The notes: generated by a model from the letters alone, not told the origin. Shown: positions 1 through 8,823, numbered from the stretch's first letter. The stretch: DNA of 64,000 nucleotides from Bacillota bacterium (GCA_023453795.1 JAEXSP010000010.1:1-64000); one strand, 5' to 3'. Program-made: numbers and translations.

Positions 1-270
1 GAGGTGACTAACAAATTTCTTCAATGCAGGCAGATTGTGTTCCTTAATAGAAAGCTGATTTTTACGCGCAATGTAATCATATTGTGGTGTAATAGCCTCT
101 AAAACAACTACGCCGGCTTTGCCTTTGAAGTAATCTTCATATCGCTTGTAGGTTAATGGGCTTGGGTCACCGTTTGGCAGTGCATCGCAACATTCCATCG
201 CATTGATAACGATACGATTTGGAGCTATTTTCTTTCCGATTTTTAGGGGTGTAAACAATAATTCACTCAT
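1..270 (-). CDS. Old Yellow Enzyme-family NADH:flavin oxidoreductase, N-terminal part
   Basis: This is the first 90 codons of a gene that runs off the left edge of the window. The start ATG is at 268-270 behind a GGAGG site. The N-terminus reads LLFTPLKIGKKIAPNRIV followed by an NAM segment and later GKAGVVVLEA. This is the usual opening of the FMN-binding TIM barrel in Old Yellow Enzyme / 2,4-dienoyl-CoA reductase-like proteins, where the xPxxIG...NRIV strand leads into the flavin site. The substrate cannot be told from this fragment. The gene lies 37 bp downstream of the sugar-binding protein gene on the same strand and is probably the last part of the sugar-transport operon, so it may act on an imported compound (inference). 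Confidence 0.8.
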   Translation of the reverse strand, partial: MSELLFTPLKIGKKIAPNRIVINAMECCDALPNGDPSPLTYKRYEDYFKGKAGVVVLEAITPQYDYIARKNQLSIKEHNLPALKKFVSHL

Positions 271-307
271 ATCATTTCCTCCGTAGTTTATTTTTATTAA
301 AATTTTA

Positions 308-1456
308 TTAATGTTTTGACATATATTCGTCTACGGCTTTGTCAAATGCCTCATATTTAAGTTTGTTCTGCTCATAACTTTTTTCGTAATAAGATAGATC
401 CCATTCGAAAGCATTATTGGAACGTTGTTTCATATAGGTGCTAAGTACCCAGGATATGCCCTTGTCTGTATTCTTTGCATCAAGAATAATAGAAGGTGTA
501 ATTTGAATTTGCTTTTCGTATGCCTCTTTTGAGAAATACTTTACAATTTGCTGTACGCATAGGTCAGCGCTTAATGAAGGAGGATTTGGAACAGAAATTG
601 CAAGTTTTCCAGCTTTCATCGCATCCCAACCAGAGTCTTTACCATTGTTTGAAACAACAACTACACCATCTTTTCCGTCATCCGGATATTGCTTGATTGG
701 GATGTTGCGTTCTTCAAGAACCTGAATCACACCAAATGCAGTTTCATCATTTGCAGCAAAGACGACATCAAACTTTTCTCCAGAATCGATTAATGCTTCC
801 ATAATCGGAACGGTTTTTTCTTTTTGCCACCCACCACTTGCCAAAACCTTTAGCGGTTTCATTCCAGCTTCATCAAGAGCCATTGCAAAACCCACCACTT
901 CTCCTTCGGCCATTCTCTGACCAAGTTGACCAGGTATTGTGACACATTTGGCTTTTGGATATTTTTCACTAATCCATTGTCCTGCCATATAACCCATCAT
1001 TACATAGCTATCTGTTACATGTCCTTGGATTTCAGATCCTGCTTTCAATTCAGGCTTGCCACCAACATAAAAGATTGGAACACCGGCACTATTTGCAGCT
1101 TTAATAGCAGCAGAGCTACCTGCACTATTTGCACTGATAACTGCAATCGCATCAACGCCTGCAGATATCATATCCTGAACATTAGCCAATTCTTTTTCCG
1201 CACTATATTCGGAGTTTAATTCAACGACTTTCATGCCATAAGATTTCGCTACTGCTGTAAATGCATCACCGAAAGCAGCATAATAGTCATCAGGTCCGGC
1301 ATTTATAAAGGCTAATTTCTTGCTTTTCAGGTCTACGACAGTATTTGCCGTTGTCTCCACAGCCGTGATTGCTTCATCCTCCGGAGCATTGGATGAACAT
1401 GCACTCATGGGCAATACCATTACAAGTGCCATAAATATTACTGCAAGTTTTTTCAT
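308..1456 (-). CDS. Sugar ABC transporter substrate-binding lipoprotein (ribose/RbsB-like)
   Basis: Extracellular ligand-binding lipoprotein of a ribose-type ABC importer. The N-terminus is a lipoprotein signal with the lipobox MSAC at about residues 17-20, followed by an acidic/serine-rich tether. The rest is a periplasmic-binding-protein type I fold (Peripla_BP_4 family). It opens with the strand KKLAFINAGPDDYYAAFGDAF and contains the typical DAIAVISANS and FDVVFAANDETAFGV segments of both lobes. The length of 382 residues is normal for the family with its C-terminal extension. It is the third gene of the ATPase-permease-binding protein operon and sits 38 bp after the permease. The ligand is not evident from sequence; a pentose, hexose or sugar-like autoinducer would all fit. 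Confidence 0.88.
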   Translation of the reverse strand: MKKLAVIFMALVMVLPMSACSSNAPEDEAITAVETTANTVVDLKSKKLAFINAGPDDYYAAFGDAFTAVAKSYGMKVVELNSEYSAEKELANVQDMISAGVDAIAVISANSAGSSAAIKAANSAGVPIFYVGGKPELKAGSEIQGHVTDSYVMMGYMAGQWISEKYPKAKCVTIPGQLGQRMAEGEVVGFAMALDEAGMKPLKVLASGGWQKEKTVPIMEALIDSGEKFDVVFAANDETAFGVIQVLEERNIPIKQYPDDGKDGVVVVSNNGKDSGWDAMKAGKLAISVPNPPSLSADLCVQQIVKYFSKEAYEKQIQITPSIILDAKNTDKGISWVLSTYMKQRSNNAFEWDLSYYEKSYEQNKLKYEAFDKAVDEYMSKH

Positions 1457-1494
1457 GGTTTTCCTCCTTCATTGTTAAACAAATTGTTTTCAGC

Positions 1495-2553
1495 CTATAC
1501 TTTCTGATTCAACCTTGGTTTTGACTCCTTTCTCAATCCGCTATAGTATCCAACGAAAACAGATACAACAATTAATCCTCCTTTCATGACATATTGATAA
1601 TAAGGATTGACTCCCAAAATGTTCAGCGCGTTTGAAATACATCCAAGTAATATAACACCTATCAATGCTCCCCAGACATTTCCCTTTCCGCCGGACATTG
1701 CAGTTCCGCCAACAACAACTGAGGCTATTACATCAATTTCTTTTCCTTGTCCCATGTTTGGACCGCCAGTACCCAATCTGGAAATCATAATCATTGCTGC
1801 AATGGAAACAAAAAATCCATTCAATCCATAAACCCACAATTTGAAATTTTTGACACGGATGCCTGATAAGAATGCAGCACTTTCATTTCCACCTACAAAA
1901 TAAAGGCGACGGCCGAATTTAGTATACTTAATCGCTAACCAAATGATTACCGTCAGTAATATGTAAAAAATAACGGATGAAAATATTTTAAAGTTACTTG
2001 TTATATTGATTGAGGTTTTGCCTATAAATTCAAATTTATCTCCGATGCTAATCTCTCTTCCGTTTGTAATCAGAAAGATTAAGCCTTGATATATGCTCAT
2101 AAATCCTAATGACACAATAAATGATTCTAGTTTCGTACGTGATATAATCAAACCCATCAAGAGCTCACAACCAATAGCTAAGAACATACCGATCAGCACA
2201 ATAATCCAGATCGGTAAATTGCCTGCTTTTATCAGAGAAGCCATCAGCACACCGATGAAGCACATCAGCTGGCCTACTGAAAGATCAATTCCACCCATAA
2301 CCATGACAAGTGTCATACCAATGGCAAGAATACCTGTAATAGATACCTGCTGCAAAACACTTGAAATATTTCTTGCTGACAGAAAAGCAAGATCCTTGAA
2401 TACCATGTCCCTAGCGAAAAAGAATTCGGCGAGGACAACTGAAACAATTACAAGCAGCAATACAAATAAAATGGATGAATTTTCATGATGCATTAGTTTC
2501 CGGGTTAGCACATTTTCTCTCTTTTCTTCATAGCCTAAGTTCTTTTTAATCAT
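1495..2553 (-). CDS. Sugar ABC transporter permease (RbsC-like)
   Basis: Inner-membrane channel subunit of the sugar importer (BPD_transp_2 family). The protein has about eight to ten hydrophobic segments and carries the family motif GIDLSVGQ near residue 95, followed by GGTAMSGGKGNVWGALIGV near the C-terminus, both characteristic of ribose/xylose-type permeases. An ATG at 2551-2553 with AGGTGG upstream is preferred over the GTG codons just before it. This start overlaps the ATPase stop codon by 8 bp, indicating translational coupling. About 352 residues is slightly longer than RbsC because of a charged N-terminal tail. It acts with the double-ATPase subunit upstream and the binding lipoprotein downstream. 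Confidence 0.88.
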   Translation of the reverse strand: MIKKNLGYEEKRENVLTRKLMHHENSSILFVLLLVIVSVVLAEFFFARDMVFKDLAFLSARNISSVLQQVSITGILAIGMTLVMVMGGIDLSVGQLMCFIGVLMASLIKAGNLPIWIIVLIGMFLAIGCELLMGLIISRTKLESFIVSLGFMSIYQGLIFLITNGREISIGDKFEFIGKTSINITSNFKIFSSVIFYILLTVIIWLAIKYTKFGRRLYFVGGNESAAFLSGIRVKNFKLWVYGLNGFFVSIAAMIMISRLGTGGPNMGQGKEIDVIASVVVGGTAMSGGKGNVWGALIGVILLGCISNALNILGVNPYYQYVMKGGLIVVSVFVGYYSGLRKESKPRLNQKV

Positions 2554-4039
2554 CACTGCCACCACCTATTGAGAATTTTAAAATATTTTCTTCTGTCATT
2601 TCCTCTTTTGGAATATTGGCAACCAATCTCCCCTTTCGCATAACCAATACACGATCACTCATTGCAATTAATTCAGGCATATCAGAGGAAATCATTATGA
2701 TACTTTTACCGTCCTTAAGCAGTTGTGTCATGATTTTATATATTTCTTCTTTGGCACCAATATCAATTCCTCGGGTAGGCTCATCAAAAATATAGATGCT
2801 GCCATTGGTTGCAAACCATTTTGCAAGAACTACCTTTTGTTGATTTCCGCCGGATAGTTGATTTACCTTCTTATAAACTGTTGGCGAAACAACATTCATG
2901 CTCTTACAATATTTTTGTGCAACCTTTAAATCTTCCGAAGGCTTTACAAATCGTTTATTATTTTTTGAATACATAGCGATATTGGAATTGCTGAGAATAG
3001 AATGCTGTAGTGATAGACCGGTTGATTGTCTGTCTTCAGTAATAAAGCACATTCCATTTAGAATAGCATCTAAGGGAGAATCGATTTTAACATCTTTCCC
3101 GTCTATTTTGATTTTGCCGGTGTCGGCCTTTTTAACACCGAACAATAGCTCTGCCAATTCAGACCTGCCCGATCCAACCATACCCGAAAAACCAACCAAT
3201 TCACCTTCACGAACAGAAAAAGAGACATCCTGGACACCGTTTCCCGAGAAATCGATGGCTTCGAATTTGATGTTTCCAATATCCACTTTTTCACGTTTAA
3301 AAAAGGAACATACATCACGCCCTACCATGTCATTGATTAAGGTGCATTCATCTAAATCTTTGATATCATAAGTATTGATTTTCATACCATCACGGATGAC
3401 AGTGACGCGATCAGCAATTTCAAACACTTCTTCAAGATGGTGAGAGATATATATAATACTTATTCCTTCGCTAGAGAGCTTTTTGACAATACCTAGAAGA
3501 TTTTTGATTTCTGATTGACTAAAAGAGGCTGTTGGTTCATCAAGAATAATCACTTTTGATTCTTTTATGAATGCTCTTGCAACCTCAACCGTTTTTTGCT
3601 CACCACTTCCAAGTTGACCGACAATATCAAATGGGGAAATAGTAGAATTTAAAAACGTTAATATCTCCGTAGTCTTCTGTACCATTTCAGACTTCCTGAG
3701 CAATCCACCTTTTGTATATTCATTTCCTGCAAATAGATTTTCATATACGCTTAATAGTGGAAACAGATTATGCTCCTGATAGATGGTTTGTACCCCTAGT
3801 TCCATTGCCAAATGAGGCGTATTATTTTCAACAATCTTGCCATCGATATGGATAATCCCACTATCTGGCATATGTGCTCCAGAAAGTATTTTGATCAAAG
3901 TCGATTTTCCGGCACCATTTTCACCACAAATACAATGCACTTCCCCTTTCTGCACATCAAAACAAAGGTTATCAAAAACTTTTACACCCGCGAATGACTT
4001 TGAAATACCATCCATCTGCAGTATCGTTTTGCTTTGCAT
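2546..4039 (-). CDS. Sugar ABC transporter ATP-binding protein, two ABC domains (RbsA-like)
   Basis: Cytoplasmic energising subunit with two fused ABC domains, as in RbsA/MglA/XylG. The first half has a canonical Walker A (GENGAGKST, about residue 40), a signature segment LGSGEQKTVEVARA and Walker B IILDEPTASF. The second half has a degenerate Walker A (GMVGSGRSEL, about 285), signature LSGGNQQKVVLAKW and the Walker B region IYIFDEPTRGID. This asymmetry is normal for the family. The length of 497 residues is typical. It is the first gene of the operon and has a very strong site (GGGGGGAGG) ahead of the ATG. A promoter-proximal inverted repeat at 4114-4147 may be an operator. Confidence 0.9.
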   Translation of the reverse strand: MQSKTILQMDGISKSFAGVKVFDNLCFDVQKGEVHCICGENGAGKSTLIKILSGAHMPDSGIIHIDGKIVENNTPHLAMELGVQTIYQEHNLFPLLSVYENLFAGNEYTKGGLLRKSEMVQKTTEILTFLNSTISPFDIVGQLGSGEQKTVEVARAFIKESKVIILDEPTASFSQSEIKNLLGIVKKLSSEGISIIYISHHLEEVFEIADRVTVIRDGMKINTYDIKDLDECTLINDMVGRDVCSFFKREKVDIGNIKFEAIDFSGNGVQDVSFSVREGELVGFSGMVGSGRSELAELLFGVKKADTGKIKIDGKDVKIDSPLDAILNGMCFITEDRQSTGLSLQHSILSNSNIAMYSKNNKRFVKPSEDLKVAQKYCKSMNVVSPTVYKKVNQLSGGNQQKVVLAKWFATNGSIYIFDEPTRGIDIGAKEEIYKIMTQLLKDGKSIIMISSDMPELIAMSDRVLVMRKGRLVANIPKEEMTEENILKFSIGGGSDD

Positions 4040-4113
4040 TATTACTTGCGCCTCCCCCCTGCATTAATATGAAAAACTTCCAAATATACACTTTAGCATC
4101 GATACTATGTCAC

Positions 4114-4147
4114 ATCAAATATGAAGGATCATATTCAAATATTTGAT
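4114..4147 (-). promoter_or_regulatory. Inverted repeat upstream of sugar ABC operon (candidate operator)
   Basis: Nine-base arms ATCAAATAT and ATATTTGAT are separated by 16 bases, about 75 bp upstream of the ATPase start. The right arm also forms the palindrome CAAATATTTG. Position and symmetry suggest a regulator site, but neither the protein nor the exact promoter can be named from sequence. Confidence 0.4.
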
Positions 4148-4311
4148 AGTAAATAGATGCGTTTTAGTGTTTTTGCCTAAATTTAAATTGTTTATATACT
4201 TATTATTGTGCAATATTCATAATTTTGCGATTCCAGCAATGTAATAGAGAAATACTAAATAAACCTTAGTATCTCAAGTGTACTTTCTTGAATATATTTT
4301 TTGACTTCCCG

Positions 4312-4352
4312 TGCCAGACTTACACTGGCAAGTATGCTCCAGCTTCGCTGGA
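4312..4352. repeat. Double-hairpin intergenic element
   Basis: Two adjacent perfect hairpins occur here: TGCCAG/CTGGCA with a 7-base loop, and TCCAGC/GCTGGA with a 3-base loop. They lie between the terminator of the PAS-LuxR gene and the sugar operon promoter. The first is not followed by a T-run, so it is not a plain terminator. It may be a copy of a dispersed palindromic repeat; no second copy was noticed in this window. Confidence 0.4.
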
Positions 4353-4359
4353 TGCGCGC

Positions 4360-4387
4360 AAAAAAACGTCCGAATCAAATTCGGACG
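4360..4387 (-). terminator. Rho-independent terminator after PAS-LuxR gene
   Basis: A perfect stem CGTCCGAAT/ATTCGGACG with a 3-base loop is followed on the minus strand by seven T residues. It lies 67 bp past the stop codon of the regulator gene and separates it from the sugar operon. Confidence 0.85.
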
Positions 4388-4453
4388 CTTTTGTATAACT
4401 GTTTTAATATTCAGATTTAGACTTTCTCATCAATGTTACTAATGTATTTTCAT

Positions 4454-5308
4454 TTACATATTCATTTCAAGATATCGTTGCAAATTGTCTTCTGGACTTA
4501 AATTCAATTTTTTACGGATATTTGTACGGTGAAAGTCTACTGCCTTTTTCGTTATATGTAATTGATCAGCAATCTCTTTACTTAACTTGTTTTCAACGAT
4601 TAATTTTGCAATCTGGATTTCCTTCGGTGATAACCTATCTAACAAATATTCTTTCTTCTCAGTAATTGTCTGTGTCGATAAATCCAATTGGCGTTTAACA
4701 ATGTTCATGGCTTCTTTATCTAGTACATTTTCTAAATACCGCAAAACCGGCTGAATAATACGATCAATATTGACCGCAAAATTACGTTCCATTAGTTCTT
4801 TCTCTTTTCGTTTTTCTTCAAGAAAGCCCAACAGAAGTTTATTTTGACTTTCTATTAGCCCGGAAGAGAGCTCTAAATGTTTGAATTTGCTGATGTCTCG
4901 AATATATTCAATGGCAAGAATGACTTCGTTATCATTATCAAATATCGGGGTGCAATAGATTTGCTGCCAGCCAAAAGTAGTCTTGGCATTTTCAAACGGA
5001 ACTATACCTGTAGCCGGATTTTTATCCTTAATCGCCTTCAAAACAGGACAGTTGTTGCATGGCTCTGATCGATGATGATAGACTGCAAAACACTTTCGCC
5101 CTTTCGTTGGTACGTAGTCAGGATACCAACATAAGATTGTTGGGTTGATATATATAATGTTTAAATCCTTATCCAAGAAGCAAATGCCGTCCTGTACAAG
5201 TGTTAGTAAACTTGTAAGCAAGCCGTCACTCAGATCTTCCATGAGACTATCCATTTTAAATTTTTGGGGTTTAGGAATGTGTATCCAATCTTGGTTATCT
5301 GGTACCAT
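4454..5308 (-). CDS. PAS-domain LuxR-type transcriptional regulator
   Basis: Probable cytoplasmic sensor-regulator. A PAS domain covers about residues 35-145 (DGICFLDKDLNIIYINPT, then a Cys-rich stretch HHRSEPCNNCPV, then WQQIYCTPIFD and AIEYIRDIS). A helical linker (about 150-215) leads to a LuxR/GerE helix-turn-helix at the C-terminus (LSPKEIQIAKLIVENKLSKE followed by IADQLHITKKAVDFHRTNIR). The CxxCP motif in the PAS domain is common in PAS_4-like sensors and could hold a metal or be redox active (inference). The ATG at 5306-5308 has GGAGG eight bases upstream; an in-frame TTG further upstream lacks such a site. The gene lies directly upstream of the sugar ABC operon, same strand, with its own terminator, so it may control that operon. 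Confidence 0.85.
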   Translation of the reverse strand: MVPDNQDWIHIPKPQKFKMDSLMEDLSDGLLTSLLTLVQDGICFLDKDLNIIYINPTILCWYPDYVPTKGRKCFAVYHHRSEPCNNCPVLKAIKDKNPATGIVPFENAKTTFGWQQIYCTPIFDNDNEVILAIEYIRDISKFKHLELSSGLIESQNKLLLGFLEEKRKEKELMERNFAVNIDRIIQPVLRYLENVLDKEAMNIVKRQLDLSTQTITEKKEYLLDRLSPKEIQIAKLIVENKLSKEIADQLHITKKAVDFHRTNIRKKLNLSPEDNLQRYLEMNM

Positions 5309-5734
5309 TGATTTGTCCTCCGGATATAGTGTCAATATAAACTCAAAGTTATCGCAATCAATTCTTTAGTATATAACGCATTCTCTGTCCAATTTGAAAT
5401 GCTATATTGATTTTTTCTGGATTTCATATATCAAATCTATAACTTCTTCACAAAAGTATTAATTATGAAAGCATTGACAAGGCTACCATTAACGGTATTC
5501 ACTGAAATTTTGCTATTGAACAATTAAGTATGAAACAGATTATGTCGAGAACCTAACTAGAAAATCGTCAAAAAATTTTATTATTTATGTAAACTATTAT
5601 TGTTTTTAATCATACACTAAAAAAACACAAATGTAAATTGCAAACATTGTATTATAATCAGATATAGAATCGTTTGATCCTCTGAGGATTCGTTGCGTGG
5701 TTATAGTGAGGTTTGGGGCAGGTAATCATTTAAA
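5309..5734. other. Intergenic region without recognised gene
   Basis: An AT-rich stretch between the PAS-LuxR start and the truncated immunity gene. It must contain the promoter of the regulator gene, but no clear -35/-10 pair, coding frame with a ribosome binding site or RNA structure was seen. Confidence 0.5.
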
Positions 5735-5878
5735 TTATAATTTAAATTTCCATAGTACTTTCGCCTCAAATGAACAGTATATAAATATTTTATCTGCTCG
5801 GTTTTCTACATACTCTAAACAAATCGATACCATATCAGACTGTATCTCACTAAAGAGTTCCTCAAATGTTTTACTCAT
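5735..5878 (-). pseudogene. Truncated YezG/DUF600-like immunity protein
   Basis: A 47-codon frame with a good site (GGAGGCAGGT) before the ATG at 5876-5878. It encodes MSKTFEELFSEIQSDMVSIC followed by LEYVENRADKIFIYCSFE. This matches the first ~40 residues of the DUF600/YezG family, antitoxins of polymorphic (LXG/YeeF-type) toxins, which are normally about 100-150 residues long. Here the frame ends abruptly after KVLWKFKL. The rest of the domain is not visible in other frames nearby, so this looks like a decayed remnant of a toxin-immunity locus. Assignment is by remembered family pattern only. Confidence 0.6.
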
Positions 5879-5955
5879 ACCTGCCTCCAATTAAAGGTTT
5901 ATTATCTATTGTATATATCTGGTCATTTACATAAAATCTATTTTATTAAAATCAA

Positions 5956-6327
5956 CTAAGGTTGAAAAGAACCGATTTTTATGTTTTTTTCTGCAATTCT
6001 TTTTGCAGGTCCATAACTGGGATTTCGCTTCAAAACCTTATTTACTACTTCTAAGCAAAATTCTATTTTACCCTCTTCTTGTAATTCTATAGCAAACTCT
6101 ACAGCAACTTTGTCGTTGCTTTCATTCATTAAGTAAGCCTTTTCTATGTACCTCCTTGCAATATCATGTTTGCCCAGTTGTTTATAACAATAATACATCC
6201 TTTCAAATGTTTTAAAGTGTGGCATTATTTCAATAGACTTTTCAAAATACTCTAAAGCCTTCATAAAATCTTCCATATCAATGTTCTCCATGCCAATATT
6301 ATAAAAATAGCTGCTATCATGTTCCAA
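5956..6327 (-). CDS. Small tetratricopeptide-repeat protein
   Basis: A soluble, all-helical protein of about 124 residues with TPR-like signatures: a repeat around MKALEYFEKSIEIMP (residues ~22-36) and a second around GKHDIARRYIEKAYLMNES, then CLEVVNKVLKRNPSYGPAKR. TPR proteins bind other proteins; no partner can be named. The start is taken as TTG at 6325-6327, eight bases after GAGG; a GTG at 6334-6336 is the alternative but overlaps that site. It lies upstream of the truncated immunity fragment on the same strand, a setting seen in polymorphic-toxin immunity islands. Confidence 0.7.
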   Translation of the reverse strand: MEHDSSYFYNIGMENIDMEDFMKALEYFEKSIEIMPHFKTFERMYYCYKQLGKHDIARRYIEKAYLMNESNDKVAVEFAIELQEEGKIEFCLEVVNKVLKRNPSYGPAKRIAEKNIKIGSFQP

Positions 6328-6563
6328 CTTTATCACCTCATACCCATAACAGACAGAGGGAAGTTCTTCTGTCTATCCCTTCAAAATCTTATTAACCCTG
6401 TCTTTCCGTAACTGTTTATCTATTCATGCATATATGGCATAACGGGCACCCACGTATCTTTTGTATAGCTAAATTATACCACATTTCAAGGTAAAAGCAC
6501 TCCAACCTTTAATTCAAAAGGGTTTCAAGCACTTCTTTTAGTCGCTGGTTTTCACATAGTCTG

Positions 6564-6678
6564 CCGTCCCCTGTCACTTAGAGGGGGCATATCAGAATTT
6601 TAATTCGGTTGTCGGCTTCAAATATGTTTAAAACTGAGTTTTTCGTATACCGTGACTAGGAACCGTCCCCTGTCACTT
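6564..6678 (-). repeat. Pair of REP-like GTGACAGGGGACGG elements
   Basis: The 16-mer CCGTCCCCTGTCACTT (plus strand) occurs twice in direct orientation at 6564-6579 and 6663-6678. The second copy is part of an imperfect hairpin bounded by GTGAC and GTCAC (6652-6676). From experience, GTGACAGGGGACGG sequences are common dispersed palindromes in Clostridia, often associated with Y1/RAYT-type transposases; no transposase is present here. The second copy begins directly after the stop codon of the dockerin protein gene. Confidence 0.65.
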
Positions 6679-8823
6679 TTATTGAGTTGTACCGCTAACC
6701 AATTCAAATGTCATTTCATTATCATTCCAAAATAGCATTTCAAACGATTTATTTGTACTCGTTCCAGGATGCGGTGTTTGTGCTACAATAGATTGATAAA
6801 CATTAACTGCATTTCGTTTTACCCAACAATCAATGGTAAAGTCTCCACTACCAAAATTCCAATCTTCACTATCCTGAATAATTAATTGACTTGACCCACC
6901 AAAATATCCACTTGCTCCACCAAACTCACTTTGTGCAGTACTTATTTGTGGATTACCATATGCCGCCGTAACTGTCTTCCCACTCTCATCTGTAAATATA
7001 TTTGACCCGTTTGTCCCATCAAAGTGCATTAAAAGCTTCGTATATGCGTCATCTAGCCCTTGCCCCATGATTGTTCCTGAATTAGAGGTCTGAACCTGGG
7101 ACAAAAGCTTTACTATAATTACACAATTTCCTGTTTCGTTAGGATTATTGCTTTTAACCTTTATATAGTATTTTTTTGTTTGAGTGAGATTTGTTTTTAT
7201 ATAGAAATTTTTATTTATCAGGTTTTGGTCATTGTTACTGGCTATTAGATTTGTTGAGGAATCATACAGTTCGGCATATGTATCTGTTGATCCGCTGCTC
7301 TCCAAGGAATATGTACCGTTCCAGACTGTATTGAAGTAAAAGCAGTCAATATCCCCGGGATTATTGATTTTTACGGTTTTCTGAATTCCTATATCTATAG
7401 GATTGGCATTTTCAAAATCATTCCCGTTATCATCATTTATAAGGGTGGTTACATCTATAGGTTCGCTTGCATTCGATATATTGCCTGCAGTATCGTAGGC
7501 TTTTACCGAATAATTATATGTTGTTCCCGATGATAATGTATTGTCTGTATAAGAATTTTTATTTGAGGTTGCAATTCTTTTACTGTTCCTGTATATTTCA
7601 TAGCCCGCTACAGCCGTATTATCTGTGGATTCATTCCAGGTCAGGGTTACTGATGTATCATGCTTCTCTGCTGCCGATAATGCCGCCGGTACTGAAGGAG
7701 GAGTGCTGTCTTTATCGGTAACAACTGTAATAGGTAAACTGTAATCGGACACCCGACCGTCCTGATATATGGCTTTTACCTTGAAAACATTTGCTGAATT
7801 TGGTTTTAAGTTGTTAATTACAGCCATCGTGTTGTCTACGGATGCTGTAAGGGTATCGGACAGATATACTTCATAACCGGAAACGCTTAACCCCGAAGTT
7901 GTTTCCCATGATAAAACGACTGTTGAATCAGTCTTTTCAGTGCATCTCAGATTAATTGGGGCTGATGGACTCGTATTTATTGAATAGGTTGAACTGACAA
8001 CCTCAGAATCCGGCATACCTGCTTTTACAGCATATGCCTTTATTGTTGTATTTGCAGACACTGTTATTGGACCGCTGTATACCTGGGAGCTTGTTGTTGG
8101 TGTACTTTCGTCGGTTGTGTAATATATTGCAGCCCCGGATGTTATACAGCTTATTGTCACTGTTTGGGCAGCCGCGTATGTACCTGCTGCCGGGCTGAAT
8201 GTCGGTGCTGCAACCCGGGGCATAGCCACATTTGTTATGATATTTAGAGGGCTGCTCTCTTCCGAGCGCCTCCCCATTATATCTATTGCAACTATTGTAT
8301 AGGTATAGCTTGTACTTGCCGTGAGTCCTGTATCATTATAGCTTGTCCCGGATGCATTTAATGTTACGGTGCTGTTATCTCCTTGCCTTTTAACCTCATA
8401 CCTACTTATTGCATCAATACCCGAAGACGAAGTCCATGATAAGGTTAACCCGGTATCTGTCAAAGCAGTGGAGGTTAACCCCGATGGAACAGTCGGCTGT
8501 TCTTTCGGAAACCAACTGATTGCTTTAAGAAGGTATTGCTTTATTAAAGCAAGATCCAAAGCGTCAATGTTTCCGCTTCCATCCACATCCCCGGCCCATA
8601 AGTCATCGGCAACAGGAAAGTCCGTAATGCTGCCGGATAAATATTGCTTCATCAGCGCATAATCCAAACCTGACACTACACCATCGTCGTCTAAATCTCC
8701 TACCACTCCTCCGGAATCAGCTGTTGCTGTTATGGATAAAAAATTGATCGGCAGTACAATGCTTGTTGCCAGAATTGCAATGCATAATGCTATTGATATA
8801 TACCCTTTTATTATTTTTCTCAC
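6679..8823 (-). CDS. Secreted dockerin-FN3 protein with truncated LamG domain
   Basis: Extracellular multidomain protein, 714 residues. A signal peptide (about 1-36) is followed by a type I dockerin (about 40-105) with two Ca-binding duplicated segments, DLDDDGVVSGLDYALMKQYL and DVDGSGNIDALDLALIKQYL. Then come a fibronectin type III domain (~115-200), a chitobiase C-terminal-like domain (~205-285, TDESTPTTSSQVYSGPI), two more FN3 domains (~290-465), a PPC-like beta domain (~470-580) and a concanavalin/LamG domain (~590-714). The LamG domain is too short and stops exactly at a REP-like repeat, so the 3' end has probably been lost. The start is GTG with GGAGGG nine bases upstream. There is no catalytic domain; the dockerin would let it bind a cohesin scaffold or the cell surface. 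Confidence 0.85.
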   Translation of the reverse strand: MRKIIKGYISIALCIAILATSIVLPINFLSITATADSGGVVGDLDDDGVVSGLDYALMKQYLSGSITDFPVADDLWAGDVDGSGNIDALDLALIKQYLLKAISWFPKEQPTVPSGLTSTALTDTGLTLSWTSSSGIDAISRYEVKRQGDNSTVTLNASGTSYNDTGLTASTSYTYTIVAIDIMGRRSEESSPLNIITNVAMPRVAAPTFSPAAGTYAAAQTVTISCITSGAAIYYTTDESTPTTSSQVYSGPITVSANTTIKAYAVKAGMPDSEVVSSTYSINTSPSAPINLRCTEKTDSTVVLSWETTSGLSVSGYEVYLSDTLTASVDNTMAVINNLKPNSANVFKVKAIYQDGRVSDYSLPITVVTDKDSTPPSVPAALSAAEKHDTSVTLTWNESTDNTAVAGYEIYRNSKRIATSNKNSYTDNTLSSGTTYNYSVKAYDTAGNISNASEPIDVTTLINDDNGNDFENANPIDIGIQKTVKINNPGDIDCFYFNTVWNGTYSLESSGSTDTYAELYDSSTNLIASNNDQNLINKNFYIKTNLTQTKKYYIKVKSNNPNETGNCVIIVKLLSQVQTSNSGTIMGQGLDDAYTKLLMHFDGTNGSNIFTDESGKTVTAAYGNPQISTAQSEFGGASGYFGGSSQLIIQDSEDWNFGSGDFTIDCWVKRNAVNVYQSIVAQTPHPGTSTNKSFEMLFWNDNEMTFELVSGTTQ

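Noticed and set aside
5697..5894. Plus-strand frame over the YezG-like fragment
   Set aside because: The minus strand gives a recognisable protein start with a ribosome binding site; the plus frame has neither.
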